Shown here: one piece after another, positions 54,173-63,661 of the stretch
Layout: each line of letters starts with the position of its first letter
Numbering within the stretch: position 1 is the stretch's first letter
Origin: Laccaria trichodermophora
Lineage: Eukaryota; Basidiomycota; Agaricomycetes; Agaricales; Hydnangiaceae
Assembly (NCBI GenBank): GCA_018417955.1
Contig: JACTVC010000054.1
Coordinates: forward strand, 79,096-143,095
Reading direction: 5' to 3'
Length of the DNA: 64,000 nucleotides
Made by a program: the position numbers and the translations under genes
The notes under the pieces: model-generated
Seen by the model: only the letters and a program-made list of their open reading frames with translations
The model's database searches: none
What the model was told of the DNA's origin: nothing

Positions 54173-55162
54173 CTATACATCAACGTATATCAGAATGGGT
54201 TCCCCAACGCCCTCAATCTCGGGAATGACGCATTTGAGGTCAAAGGCTTTTGCGAGGACGATCTTGAATATCTTTTGCACGTTTATTGATGCAGAGGTGG
54301 AACAAAATATTAATGATGCATGCATGGCTCGCGCGAATCGTTTTGCCTGAGTGAAAAATCAAATTGGATAGGCGGAGGGTAAAAAAAGGTTTCGCACCTG
54401 CTTCGTTATTTCCTCTTGTTCATCTCGAGGAAATGTAGCAAACTGATCAAACTTCGTGCCGATTAGAAAAGGAATCGCAGTCTGAAGAAGAAGAAAAAAG
54501 GTGATTAGCTTTTTTGTGATATTGACAGTTGCATGGAAGCAATGCTGAAACCAGCTCGTCGATGAACCCCAGACGTCAGGACTCGGTATCCAGTGAATTA
54601 ATTATTGAATTCGTCGATGCATTGTACAAAGATGGACAGATACGAACCTTGTTGAATCCTCGTGCCTGCCGATACCACTCCTTCACAGAATTTAGTGTTG
54701 ATTTTCGTGATAAATCAAACATGAAAAGGATTGCCACAGCGTCATTGCAGACAAGTGGTAGCATGTTGACGAACTCGCGTTGACCGCCCAGATCCCAAAT
54801 TGAAAACGTGATTGTCGTTCTTCGGACGGAAATGGTCTTTTCCATAAAATTGACGCCTGGTCAAGGAGTATGATCAAGGTGATGAAAAGGTAGACGGAGG
54901 GAGAAAAAAGATATACCCAGCGTCTGGATATAATCCTCATCGAAACTTCCTTCCACGTATTTCACCATCAGACTAGTCTTCCCTATCTGCGAATCTCCCA
55001 CCATACCCACTTTGATGACGACACTGAAAAATAGATGAGGGAATATTGAGCGAGCCTGACGAATAGGTCTAACCTATTCTTCTCGTCATTATTTTCAAGG
55101 AGTGGATGGGGATTTTGTCCTGAGGGTGGCGTTGAAGTCGACGAAGAAGCGGAGGTGGACAT
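54173..55162 (-). CDS. spg1: septation-network small GTPase Spg1/Tem1
   Basis: Ras-superfamily GTPase that triggers the septation initiation (mitotic exit) network at spindle poles. ATG at 55162 ([20 protein letters not shown]), stop TAG 54173-54175 after PILIYVDV. About four short introns. G1 is [18 protein letters not shown]. The switch region is [19 protein letters not shown]3 is WDLGGQREF, the DLGGQ form typical of this subfamily rather than DTAGQ. Then [20 protein letters not shown], and G4 [12 protein letters not shown]. There is no C-terminal CAAX box, as expected for Spg1/Tem1. The match to the family is very close throughout. Confidence 0.95.
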
Positions 55163-55426
55163 GATCTAACTGATCAGTAACGATGGCTATATCACAACGC
55201 GTTGATGCCAGTGCAGGGCTTTGGGGTATCGGAGGGCGGGGAATGATGGGTATATGGAAGTAAGGTGAAAGGACCAACGAAGAAGTGGAAATTAGGAAAT
55301 GAAGGACGCGTTCCGAGTTGGACTGGCTGTTGTCTGCAATTGTTGGGAGAGACACCCAGAAAAGAGGGGTTCCACACGTGCAAGAACTAGCTTTTGCCGT
55401 CGTCGTCGTCGTCAACAGCGAACCAG

Positions 55427-55481
55427 GCAAGAACAGGAAACGGAAACAACGTGAATACCAAACGTTGACAACAAACAGTCA
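55427..55481 (+). repeat. short dispersed repeat, copy 1 (pair with 63934-64000)
   Basis: GCAAGAACAGGAAACGGAAA, then CAACGTG, AATACCAAACGTTGAC and AACAAACAGTCA. The copy at 63934 has the same order with ACTCGG inserted after GTG and an extra ATTGAC after GTTGAC. The right copy is cut by the window edge. Confidence 0.7.
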
Positions 55482-55559
55482 CGTCGATAACTACATACAA
55501 ACAACCATTTCAACAAAATCCTTTACGCGTTGGCGCCCATGGCATTGGACAGCACACTC

Positions 55560-56805
55560 TCACAGTATGAACGGAAAAAACAATAATATGGCAGCGACTA
55601 AAAGCAAACGGTCCTCGTCAAGTGCGGCCGACTCTCGAGATCGTTTGTGCTCAATAACATCCGAATCATAACTTGAGTAGTCCTGAGGTCGACCGTCGTC
55701 CGAGTCTGTCCACCCATGTCTGTGTGAGAGACAAATTGCACCCGTGTGGTTATAGATGTAGGTGATGTCGAATCGCCTGGAGGCTGGAACGGCCCAAAGA
55801 GGACTTCAGAAGGAAATTGGCATTGATCCATCAAATGATTGTCCAACTTTCAACCAGCTCCAAGGATCAACATGCATTGTTTCAGGTGAGTTTATTCCCC
55901 AGCGAAAAATCAAATTCTAACGAGAGGTCTCATTGGCAGACAGTATCAGCAACCCTGTGATATAGCGTAGTGAATTCATCAGCCTGCCAGAACGTCGATA
56001 CGCCCGTGACAAAGGTGTTAGCCCCAAAGTCACTTGGGGCTGAAAGGAGCGAGTGCTAACTTAGGGTTCTTGATCAACGCGCGTTACCCTTACACCAAAG
56101 TTGGCCAACTTCAACACCTGAGCGTCAAGGATCGACCGGCAATCATCGAAACTCGTCTCGATCTGGGGTGAGTTTCTTTCAAGCAAATACATCTTCTAAA
56201 AGGAGGGAAAATTCAGCAGCCCGATGTGATATGTCCACTGTCGTGATTTGACAAAATCAGCTCACGAGAACATGCACAGACACGAATATAAACGATCGGA
56301 TGGCATGATGTGACAAGATGATATGACAGTGTCGGATATGTTCGGTGACGTGTAGAGCAATTAATCAATGCTCCTTGAAAGGGAAAAACTTACATCGATC
56401 TCAGGTGAGAGCTCAAAGGCAAATTCAACCGACATTGTTCCAAACAAAGTGAGAATCAAGTCTACCATGAGTCCTGACCCACTCATTGGCGTAGATGACC
56501 TCGCGCCAACGACTCGATCCATTTTCGCCATTCACGGTTTCGACCTCGACAGAGCGTCACGGCTGTTTCCACCTGTCAAATGTCGCAATCGGGTACGTCG
56601 ACATTGTGGGGAATTCTGGGGTAATGTCTAAAGGAGTGTTGATCTCATGGGATATTCGAAAGAAGGCCTGTTCGTTGGGAAAGAAGGGTGCAATCGTCTG
56701 GCGTGATTCGAGGCGAGCCACGCAGGTGCCGCAGATCATGATGGTGATTATCTGTTGTGAAATTGAACGATAATTGATTGGGTGCATCGGAGGGCGTACG
56801 ATCAC
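55560..56805 (-). CDS. poorly defined multi-exon gene, possibly secreted
   Basis: Minus-strand sequence between the Spg1 promoter and 56805 looks exonic but cannot be assembled with confidence. Pieces: an N-terminal stretch with a possible signal-like helix (QQIITIMICGTCVARLESRQ, about 56760-56700), PIATFDRWKQP, VEVETVNGENGSSRWREVIY (about 56565), LTLFGTMSVEFAFELSPEID (about 56460-56405), FDDCRSILDAQVLKLANFG (about 56150), PSDFGANTFVTGVSTFWQAD (about 56050-55990), and a last hydrophobic tail LLLVAAILLFFPFIL (about 55610-55570) that could be a GPI-anchor signal. Several are joined by good GT/AG sites. The family is not recognised, and it may be a pseudogene. Confidence 0.35.
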
Positions 56806-57865
56806 CTACTTATTATTGATTTATTGCTCACAACTTGCTCCTTATGAGTCGGGTTTATAGCAATAAATGCGCCGGGAGCTTAGAGGACATAGTAATAATT
56901 GCTGGACCAGGAGATATTTTAGACCATTTTTTTCCGGCTCGCTCTATCAGAACTTCAACTCAACGACGATCTGAGAAACCCCTATCAAATTGTCCATCTG
57001 AAGTGAAGAAGAAAAAAAATACGGTAACACTGCCGGCCTTTGGGACAATGAAACTCAAAGTGCCAGTGTGTCGTCCTGTCTATTTAATTTATTGAAGCTA
57101 CGGTTAGTACGTTGAGCAGATCATTCTTGCTAATGCTTCACTGGGAGTTTCTATACAGGCGGTACTTAATTCGATTGAAAGAAATTTGGTATCTCTAGTT
57201 TTGCAAATGGGAATAGTAGCTGCCATTGACATGAATCACAAACTTGTTCTCGAAATTTCAGCGGTCGACCGTTGTCCTGACAGTTCATTAGTTGATGGCA
57301 CGCACTGGCAGTGGTGATTTAAACGGGCACCTCTATACGGCGCTTATTTACCCCAGGCTTTCAGCTATATATCCAGATGAAAGAAGGGATTTATTTTCTT
57401 GAGGACGAGCATTCAGACAACAGGAAAGCTCGTGACCGGAATGTTTCAAGTGAGAGCAGCCGTCAATTCTTCACGGGGAGCTGGCTAACAAGAAAATCAC
57501 TGCATCTTTTTTTCAATACTAAGTAGACTGCACAAGAAAAATGCCGTAAACCGACTGGTGGCAGTCTAGATCTAAGTGATTATGCTTGCCAGTAAAACTT
57601 GTGAGTGTGGCAGTGTAAGTGTCTGAGGGAACCACTTCCTCCGTTTAAAAGTGTACATACATATGTGCGCCGACACCTGGCCATGGTCTACAGGTCATTT
57701 CTGGCAACAGTACTTACATTATATGGCGCCAAATTATCCCACGTACAGTGTTGTCTGGTCTGAAAACCCAGCTGGGGGTATTTGATGCATTGGATCCCAT
57801 AGCGCGCCTCCTATGAAAGGGCCATCCTCATGCAGTAACCTGTACAGTGTAAAGGAGCCCTTAAG
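56806..57865. other. intergenic stretch, nothing recognised
   Basis: About 1 kb without domain-bearing frames. Small open frames at 56835-57095 lack support. The repeat element begins at 57866. Confidence 0.5.
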
Positions 57866-58178
57866 TGTTGAATACCACTAAGCTACGCGTAGCTTAGTGG
57901 TATTCAACATAAAGTAAACCCGACGGCTCAGTGGCTTAATCCCTGAAGTCTCGTGTTCAACTCCTGCTTGTGCCAGATAGCATAAGACCCATGATGGCAG
58001 ACTACAGTGCCAAATGCATAAAGGGGCGACATTATACTATACTAGTTGAATTACTACAGTGCGCGTAGTCACCGGCCCCACTGTATGGGGTCATAGGGGG
58101 GTTATTCACCGACCACTGGGTCGGGTTTACTTTATGTTGAATACCACTAAGCTACGCGTAGCTTAGTGGTATTCAACA
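57866..58178. mobile_element. 313-bp mini-element with palindromic terminal repeats (SMART/TRIM-like)
   Basis: Bounded by two identical 44-bp perfect palindromes (57866-57909 and 58135-58178), each TGTTGAATACCACTAAGCTA CG and its reverse complement. The whole unit is flanked by TTAAG at 57861-57865 and 58179-58183, a 5-bp target duplication. Inside the palindromes a 15-bp inverted arm, TAAAGTAAACCCGAC, is repeated (57910-57924; inverted at 58120-58134). TG...CA ends and a 5-bp duplication suit a miniature LTR element, and the palindromic ends also make a terminal inverted repeat of about 59 bp. A tRNA-like A box (GGCTCAGTGGC, 57925) and B box (TGTTCAACTCC, 57954) lie inside. No coding capacity. 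Confidence 0.85.
57920..57976 (+). promoter_or_regulatory. tRNA-like internal promoter (A and B boxes) in the mini-element
   Basis: GGCTCAGTGGC resembles an RNA polymerase III A box. TGTTCAACTCC matches the B-box consensus GGTTCRANYCC at all but the first position. Spacing is about 28 bases. The cloverleaf is not complete, so this is a tRNA-derived or tRNA-like segment, not a functional tRNA. Confidence 0.45.
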
Positions 58179-59137
58179 TTAAGGACACACTGGAAAATGA
58201 AAATATCGAGTGCACTGTGCCAGTAAGGGACGAAAGAGAGCTGGGGTGCGAGTCCCCTTTGTGTTTCTTGATCGACCTACTGTGTTTCATCGTGCAGGCA
58301 TGAGCATAGTATCTCCTCATCGCGCTCTCGATAGCTGCAGTGGCAGCCTGAGCTTTGACTTGCACTACACTGGACATTGTGGCGCATCTGCCTTTCTCCG
58401 TACTACCTGGCTCCTTTCAACTCGTCCTGAAACTTGGCCAGCTGAGCGTGGGCCCTAGGCTCGATATTTAGCTCTCTTCTTGACCTAAACATTGAGTGCT
58501 TGAGCGTTTGATGGCGAAGGCGAGAATCATGAGATTAATATTATAGATGTCCTTCATCTCTCTAGTCACTATAACTTATGCCCCTTTTTATGCACTGCAT
58601 CCCTGTATGCCTGAGGTACCTCCGAGTGATCGACGGCAGCATGGTGCCAATTCCGATTCTTGGAGCCGGCGACGTTATTTTTAATCCAACCGTTAGGACC
58701 TTTGACCTCATAGTCAACATGAGGGCGCGCATCCTTCGAACCATATGTGTGGACTAGCTTGCTGCATAAAGAAGCATTCATTTCAACAAATGTTTTGCAT
58801 GGAATTCACAGCCGGACGCAGCATCTTACCTTACGTGAATCTCTGTCGCTTTGGGTTGGTAAACTGCCGCATTCGTTCTTACGACAGCTGCATGCCAGTC
58901 TTTGATACCCTTCTCCTCTGCTGAATCTTTCGGGATCTTATACATCTTGAAAGATTTGGTGGCGGTACCTCTGAAATGTACAGGGACCTTGGGAGTCGGA
59001 CTTGGAGATTTACCGCCTCCACTTGGGCCTGGTATAGGAGATTTATTCCGTCCGTGACTCGGGCCTGGTGAACAACCAGGGCTTGTGGATTTACTGCGTC
59101 CAGGACTAGGACCTGGATGTGAACCGCTACTTAACGT

Positions 59138-59560
59138 AGGTATCACTTTGGTAGTGGGACAGTCGTTGGAAGCCTAGCGGACGAGACAATCAATGGTGTG
59201 AAGACTCACTAAGTTGGTCCTAATCGTGTTGCTATCGCTTGGAGCCGTGGAACGTGACCGTTCAATGTACCCGTGCTCCGATCTTCACGGACAGTTCCAG
59301 TGAAGATGATGTAACGTTGGCTCACGATTCCTATCTGCCAATACCTCGAAGTCTGAAGCAAAACTGTTGGTAGGGCTTTGGTATCAGGCGATACGAGGGT
59401 TGTAGGTGGTAGAAAGAGATAAATTGCCTCATGTACTACGTGAGGTATAACTACAATGCTTATGTAAAGCATGACGTAATACAATGTAAAGGGAGCATAA
59501 GAGACGGACGTCTCGGGGAGCGGAAAGGATAGAAAGTAGGATGGTCTTACTGGTGTATGA
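59138..59560 (+). repeat. dispersed noncoding block, copy B (pair with 18233-18625)
   Basis: Aligns collinearly with the block at 18.2-18.6 kb. Conserved hairpins are at 59250-59263 (GAACGTGACCGTTC), 59283-59305 (CTTCA...TGAAG around GGACAGTTCC) and 59427-59445 (CCTCATGTACTACGTGAGG). It sits between exons of the secreted repeat-protein gene, so in this copy it could be an intron. Confidence 0.65.
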
Positions 59561-59610
59561 TGTACTACACTGGAGACTTACTGCGCCCACGACTGGGACC
59601 TGGCGAACTG

Positions 59611-59759
59611 TGTTAGGAAACGATAGTGGGTAGCACTAGCGTAGATGGGCGTTTTGGGTAAGTAAGACGCGCTTATTATTATGCATGACTACACTGTTTA
59701 CCGTGTAACTATGTGTGACATCGTGACTACTGATGACTGGTTGTCTTGTTCTCCTTACA
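59611..59759 (-). repeat. 3' LTR of copia-2
   Basis: 149 bp, TGTTAGGAAACGATAGTGGG ... CTCCTTACA on the plus strand. It differs from the other LTR by a TAAG duplication and two substitutions. Confidence 0.95.
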
Positions 59760-59766
59760 CTCCCCC

Positions 59767-60147
59767 TCAAGTCGAAGCCAGTCCCATCTCTAGGATATGT
59801 TTTGTATGTTTCGGGTGCGGAAGAGGTTTGGTGAGTATGTCAGCTGTTTGATCTGGGTCACGACAGCTGTCAATTTCTACCAGGTTGTTTTCGACGAGTT
59901 CCCTAATCCAATGCCATCGGATTGCAATATGTTTGCTCCGATTATGGAATTGTGGGTTCTTCGCCATCGAAATCGAGCCATCGTTGTCCCCTTTTATGAT
60001 AGTAGGATACTCTTGGGGATACCCCAGTTCCTGATATAGGTTTCGGAGCCAACAGGCTTTGCACCCAGCTTCGGATAGGGCAACGTATTTGGCTTGCGTT
60101 TGTCCATTAACTTCTTTTTCTTGGTTTTGTTCTTGTTGGGGTTCCAT
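59767..60147 (-). CDS. copia-2 RNase H C-terminal remnant
   Basis: Encodes the end of the copia RNase H: QAKYVALSEAGCKACWLRNL, the catalytic-type IIKGDNDGSISMAKNPQFHN, then RSKHIAIRWHWIRELVENNL and DQTADILTKPLPHPKH. The N-terminal part of RNase H and all of protease, integrase and reverse transcriptase are absent. It overlaps the Gag frame by about 150 bp in another frame, marking the deletion junction at about 60040-60120. Confidence 0.85.
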   Translation of the reverse strand: MEPQQEQNQEKEVNGQTQAKYVALSEAGCKACWLRNLYQELGYPQEYPTIIKGDNDGSISMAKNPQFHNRSKHIAIRWHWIRELVENNLVEIDSCRDPDQTADILTKPLPHPKHTKHILEMGLAST

Positions 60148-61070
60148 CCCAACTTTCGCTTCAGATCCTTCGCCTTCCGTGAGTAGCAGTCTTCGGTCTT
60201 GTGGCCGAAATGGTCACAGATGCCACACTTATTTTGGCCTAGGAATCTGCAATCTTTAGTCTTGTGACTTCGCATCCCACATTGGCCACAGCACTCGGCA
60301 TCTGTCATGCGATTCACAAGGGAAGGCTTGGTGATTTTGGTTTGGTGAACGGTTTCTTGCTTTTGGATCTTCCCGGTACGACGTAAGCGTCGGACATTCT
60401 CCTCCTTGAGAACTCCGATGAGTTCCTGGGATGTTGCGTGGACCTTAGGGTCTGCCATATCACCCTTTTGGACACTAATGTACGGGCGCGTGAAGTTGTC
60501 CCAGGAAGGAGGTAAGGAGGAGATGATCACGATCTTGAATTGAACTTCAGGAATCTTGAAGTTATTGTCGTCGACCAGGTTGAGACGTTCCCAGTATTTC
60601 TTGAGGGTTGTCAGATGTTCGCTTATGTCATCGTCTTCTTCAGCAGTTGTATGCCAGAGGTTTCGTATGATGGCGACTGCTGTCTCCTGGCTTTTGTCCT
60701 CATATATAGCTTCGAGGTTACGCCAGGCTTGGTTGGAAGAAAAACGATGCTGTATATGAACAAGCGGTTCATCTGCAACGTTTTGAGTAATTAAATGCTT
60801 AGCGTAGTTGTCATTCTTTTTCCAATTGTCATGCCCAACTGGATCGGTATCGTGACTCGGTTGTATGATCTCGCCAAGGATGTATGGTTCAACCTCACAT
60901 AGCGCGAAGAGTGACATCATTCGGACACGCCATGTTACCCAGTTTGGACCAGTGAGTCCATCGCCTGTCACTTTAGTAATGGCGCCCTCACGAGTTTTGA
61001 TGAGCGGAATGCTCGGTGCATCATTTGATTCTGCAGACGCCGAGGAGGCAGTTGTCGAGCTTTCTGGCAT
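59994..61070 (-). CDS. copia-2 Gag with two zinc knuckles
   Basis: A 358-residue frame from ATG 61070 (MPESSTTASSASAESNDAPS). The UBN2-like Gag region includes LTGPNWVTWRVRMMSLFALC and RNLWHTTAEEDDDISEHLTT. Two CCHC-type knuckles lie near the end: CGQCGMRSHKTKDC and CGICDHFGHKTEDC. It then runs into a basic Lys-rich stretch and ends in a frame that overlaps the Pol remnant. Gag packages element RNA. The frame is fully open, consistent with a young element that could be mobilised in trans. Confidence 0.88.
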   Translation of the reverse strand: MPESSTTASSASAESNDAPSIPLIKTREGAITKVTGDGLTGPNWVTWRVRMMSLFALCEVEPYILGEIIQPSHDTDPVGHDNWKKNDNYAKHLITQNVADEPLVHIQHRFSSNQAWRNLEAIYEDKSQETAVAIIRNLWHTTAEEDDDISEHLTTLKKYWERLNLVDDNNFKIPEVQFKIVIISSLPPSWDNFTRPYISVQKGDMADPKVHATSQELIGVLKEENVRRLRRTGKIQKQETVHQTKITKPSLVNRMTDAECCGQCGMRSHKTKDCRFLGQNKCGICDHFGHKTEDCYSRKAKDLKRKLGWNPNKNKTKKKKLMDKRKPNTLPYPKLGAKPVGSETYIRNWGIPKSILLS

Positions 61071-61208
61071 GTTTGAGGAATGGTCGACAATGTCTCAGAT
61101 GAAGCAGAAATGCAGCGAAGATTTTTGATGCAATATAGATTGTTGGGAGTATAATATTAAGCCCAGATCAATGTCAGAGGATGATCTGTGGGACCGGGGC
61201 CCATAACC

Positions 61209-61353
61209 TGTTAGGAAACGATAGTGGGTAGCACTAGCGTAGATGGGCGTTTTGGGTAAGACGCGCTTATTATTATGCGTGACTACACTGTTTACCGTGT
61301 AACTATGTGTGACATCGTGACTACTGATGACTGGTCGTCTTGTTCTCCTTACA
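61209..61353 (-). repeat. 5' LTR of copia-2
   Basis: 145 bp with the same ends as the left LTR. The primer-binding site follows immediately at 61208 on the minus strand. Confidence 0.95.
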
Positions 61354-61524
61354 AACTGCTACGCAGGACGTCACCACATGGGTTTTGAGGCCTGAGGCCT
61401 TGAGGGTGCGAAAGGGAACTTACGTCCATGCTCGTGGGACAAGATCTTGGGATGCTGGTACTGCAAGCGATGACACCAGACCAAAGAGGGCAGTCACGAA
61501 AGCGATAATCAAGATGAGACGCAT

Positions 61525-62389
61525 GTTGCGAAGTTTGTATGTTGCAAAGGGGGCAAAGAAGGTGCTCTATCGCCAGCAATAGAGGGGAAGTGGTGAGCTC
61601 AGCTGGGGGGTAGTTTACAGTCGATCATCCCTTTATACCACATCATCGGGAGCAGGCTGTGCACAAACACACGAACGAGGAATCGTTTTTTGTAAGTATT
61701 GCACCAATTTTCGGATCGATTGTGTTTGAGCTGTCCCTGTCCGACGTTGTTTGGTTTACGTAAATTCCAGGCTTCAACTGAGCTTGACAGCCCACAGCGC
61801 TCGTGGGCATACCGAGTAAGGACCTTGGTTTACTGTTGCCTGTAAAGTCAGATGGAAGGAAGAATATTGGAAGAATAGGACGACAGCCCATGGGACGCTG
61901 CATGAGTTGACACTCGCAGCCTCCCCAGCCTATAGGACCCTGGTATATCTAACATGCCCCACCCATATGCGGACGGAAATGGGTCCCAAAATCGGCTTAC
62001 GTCCAATCCCTTTGCGGACAGAAAGCGTGAAATTTGGCCGGAGCTCCGATCCCTTTTGGGTCGGTACGTTTTGTGGCTATTGACTAGAGCCTGCCGACCT
62101 CAGAAGCTTTCTCTCGAGAAATTCTACTATACATCACACCTATCTACCTGAACCAGACCTCCGAGCATGTGCAGGTGTGATCAGTAGTGCGGACGGAGAT
62201 GGGTTTAAAACGGTAGGTCCGATCCAGTGCGGACGGACACGCCGAAAAATCGTGCGTACATAAAGTGCCAAAATTTGGCAGTTTTGGATCGGACATTCAG
62301 GCGGTCATTATGAGATTATGTAAGGTATCAGAACTTGTAGGCCTTTTCCTGATTGGCAACACCTCGTCAAACCTCTCACTATCACAACA
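61525..62389. repeat. intergenic region with GTGCGGACGGA motif copies
   Basis: Four related copies: ATGCGGACGGAAATGGGT (61968), TTGCGGACAGAAAG (about 62010), GTGCGGACGGAGATGGGT (62187) and GTGCGGACGGACA (62227). Each is followed by related TTTGGC and TCCGATC blocks. It may be the remains of a small transposon or regulatory repeats upstream of the kinase-like gene. No gene recognised. Confidence 0.45.
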
Positions 62390-63661
62390 ATGACTGTCTT
62401 CGCTGAAGAACCGCTCGATTCACCTGCAGGTTATCTTCCAGGCTATCCTGGTATGATTTTACAGTCCGGAAAATGTACAATCATTCGCAAACTAGGGTGG
62501 GGAGAACGATCTTCCGTTTGGCTCGTCCATAACACATCCCAACCACTTGAATTCCGTGCGATCAAAGTTTTGACCGTCACCGAGTCCAAAGGTGCAACAG
62601 CGTTTAACGAACTTCGGATCCAACGCATGAATGAAGTCAGAACTGCTGAGATCGACATAGTCAGGCTCCAAGATTCCTTCCAAGAAGGTGATCATCTATG
62701 CCTCGTCTTCAATCCGCATGGAATCACCGTTGAGCAACTGCGGAAATCCAATGTTGACGGTGGATACCTAGCCATCCATTTGGCAAAGCAGATTGCTTCC
62801 TGGACGCTGGCGGCTTTGTTATCGTTTCAGGAGCCCAATTTGGTCCATGGAGGTCGGTGCCTGTACTAGAGCTCTGTGAATTTGAAGGACTGATGCGTGT
62901 GGTTTAGCCATTGCCGCTGACCACATTGTTATAGGAGAACTCGATCAAGAATACATCGCAGAGGCAGATCCTGCAGCAACAGTTGAATACCTGACATCAA
63001 ACGGCGTATCATATCCGTTGGTCAAATCCCAGCCTATCGACCCCAAAGGTTGGGATACGACATGGAACGAGGCGGCTACAGACTTTGCTGGAAAATCCCT
63101 CTATCTCCTCAATATGGGGCACGGTAAGACTTGAATTTCTCTTTCTACCGAACGTGATACACATTACTGTCTCAGCTACTCAGAAATCCGATGTATCGAA
63201 AACGATGACATCATCAAAGAGTGTCCCGCTCGCACCAGAGGTGCTTTGTGGGCAGTCTGTGGGCCCAAGCTCAGATGTCTGGCAACTTGGCTGGATGGTA
63301 CGCTGCAAATCTTTCTTGATTCTTTGCGTCTGCAAGATTAGACTCACGTTTTGTTCACTCTCAGATCTTCTGCCTCATATCTGGAAAGCCACTACTGGAT
63401 CAGGAATCCTACACCAAATCACCGATCGAGAGCCTAAATCGATCCCTGGAAGCTCCGGGCCTGGAAAACCGTCTTTTGCATAATGCAACTCTCGCTAAGG
63501 AGGATTTGGAGGCCACTGCATCACTTTTACGCTCGCTCTTGGCTGCTGATCCCTTGCTAAGGCCCAGCCCCAACGACCTGCTCGAGATCAAGTGGATGCA
63601 ACAAGGTGATATATGCACGTGTGGGTGGTGCCAAGCCGACATGGACGTTGTCGAGAATTAG
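62390..63661 (+). CDS. SRPK-like pseudokinase
   Basis: Protein-kinase fold related to SR-protein kinases. ATG at 62390 (MTVFAEEPLDSPAGYLPGYP), stop TAG 63659-63661 after DMDVVEN, three introns. The Gly-loop KLGWGERSSVWLV and the ATP-binding Lys in FRAIKVLT are kept. The catalytic loop reads LVHGAIAADHIVI, so the catalytic Asp is Ala, and the DFG position reads LLNMGHA, with Asp to Asn. The substrate-side PLAPEVL (APE) and SSDVWQLGWM are present, and the C-lobe ends LLAADPLLRPSPNDLLEIKW. The tail has CTCGWCQAD. Loss of both catalytic Asp residues with an otherwise intact frame suggests a non-catalytic kinase-fold protein rather than a dying gene. Target unknown. Confidence 0.8.

Larger units (their letters stand above)
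59611..61353 (-). mobile_element. internally deleted Ty1/copia element (copia-2)
   Basis: Two LTRs (59611-59759, 149 bp; 61209-61353, 145 bp) differ by two substitutions and a 4-bp TAAG duplication. The element is flanked by AACTG on both sides (59606-59610 and 61354-61358). On the minus strand the primer-binding site GGTTATGGGCCC lies just inside the right LTR, and a polypurine tract (GAGGGGGAG) just inside the left one. Only Gag and the RNase H end of Pol remain. Total 1,743 bp. It probably depends on proteins from complete relatives. Confidence 0.95.
58569..61524 (-). pseudogene. secreted protein gene with SPGPS-GRSKSP repeats, interrupted by copia-2
   Basis: ATG at 61524 begins a clear signal peptide (MRLILIIAFVTALFGLVSSL, then AVPASQDLVPRA), donor GTAAGT at about 61430. 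A CTGCGTAG acceptor precedes an exon reading SSPGPSRGRSKSP, into which copia-2 (59611-61353) is inserted with AACTG duplication. A roughly 430-bp intron-like block follows. Then an exon repeats the motif (GPSPGRSKSTSPGCSPGPSH, GPSGGGKSPSPTPKV) and continues KGIKDWHAAVVRTNAAVYQP. A last exon (58781-58569) holds VHTYGSKDARPHVDYEVKG and ends HKKGHKL. The family is not recognised. Repeats of 12-14 residues rich in Ser/Pro/Gly/Lys suggest a disordered, possibly wall-associated linker. The copia insertion should abolish normal product. Confidence 0.6.

Noticed and set aside
57920..57976. A tRNA gene
   Set aside because: A and B boxes are present but no seven-base acceptor stem, anticodon stem or terminal position fits a cloverleaf. 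Best read as a tRNA-like promoter within the mini-element.
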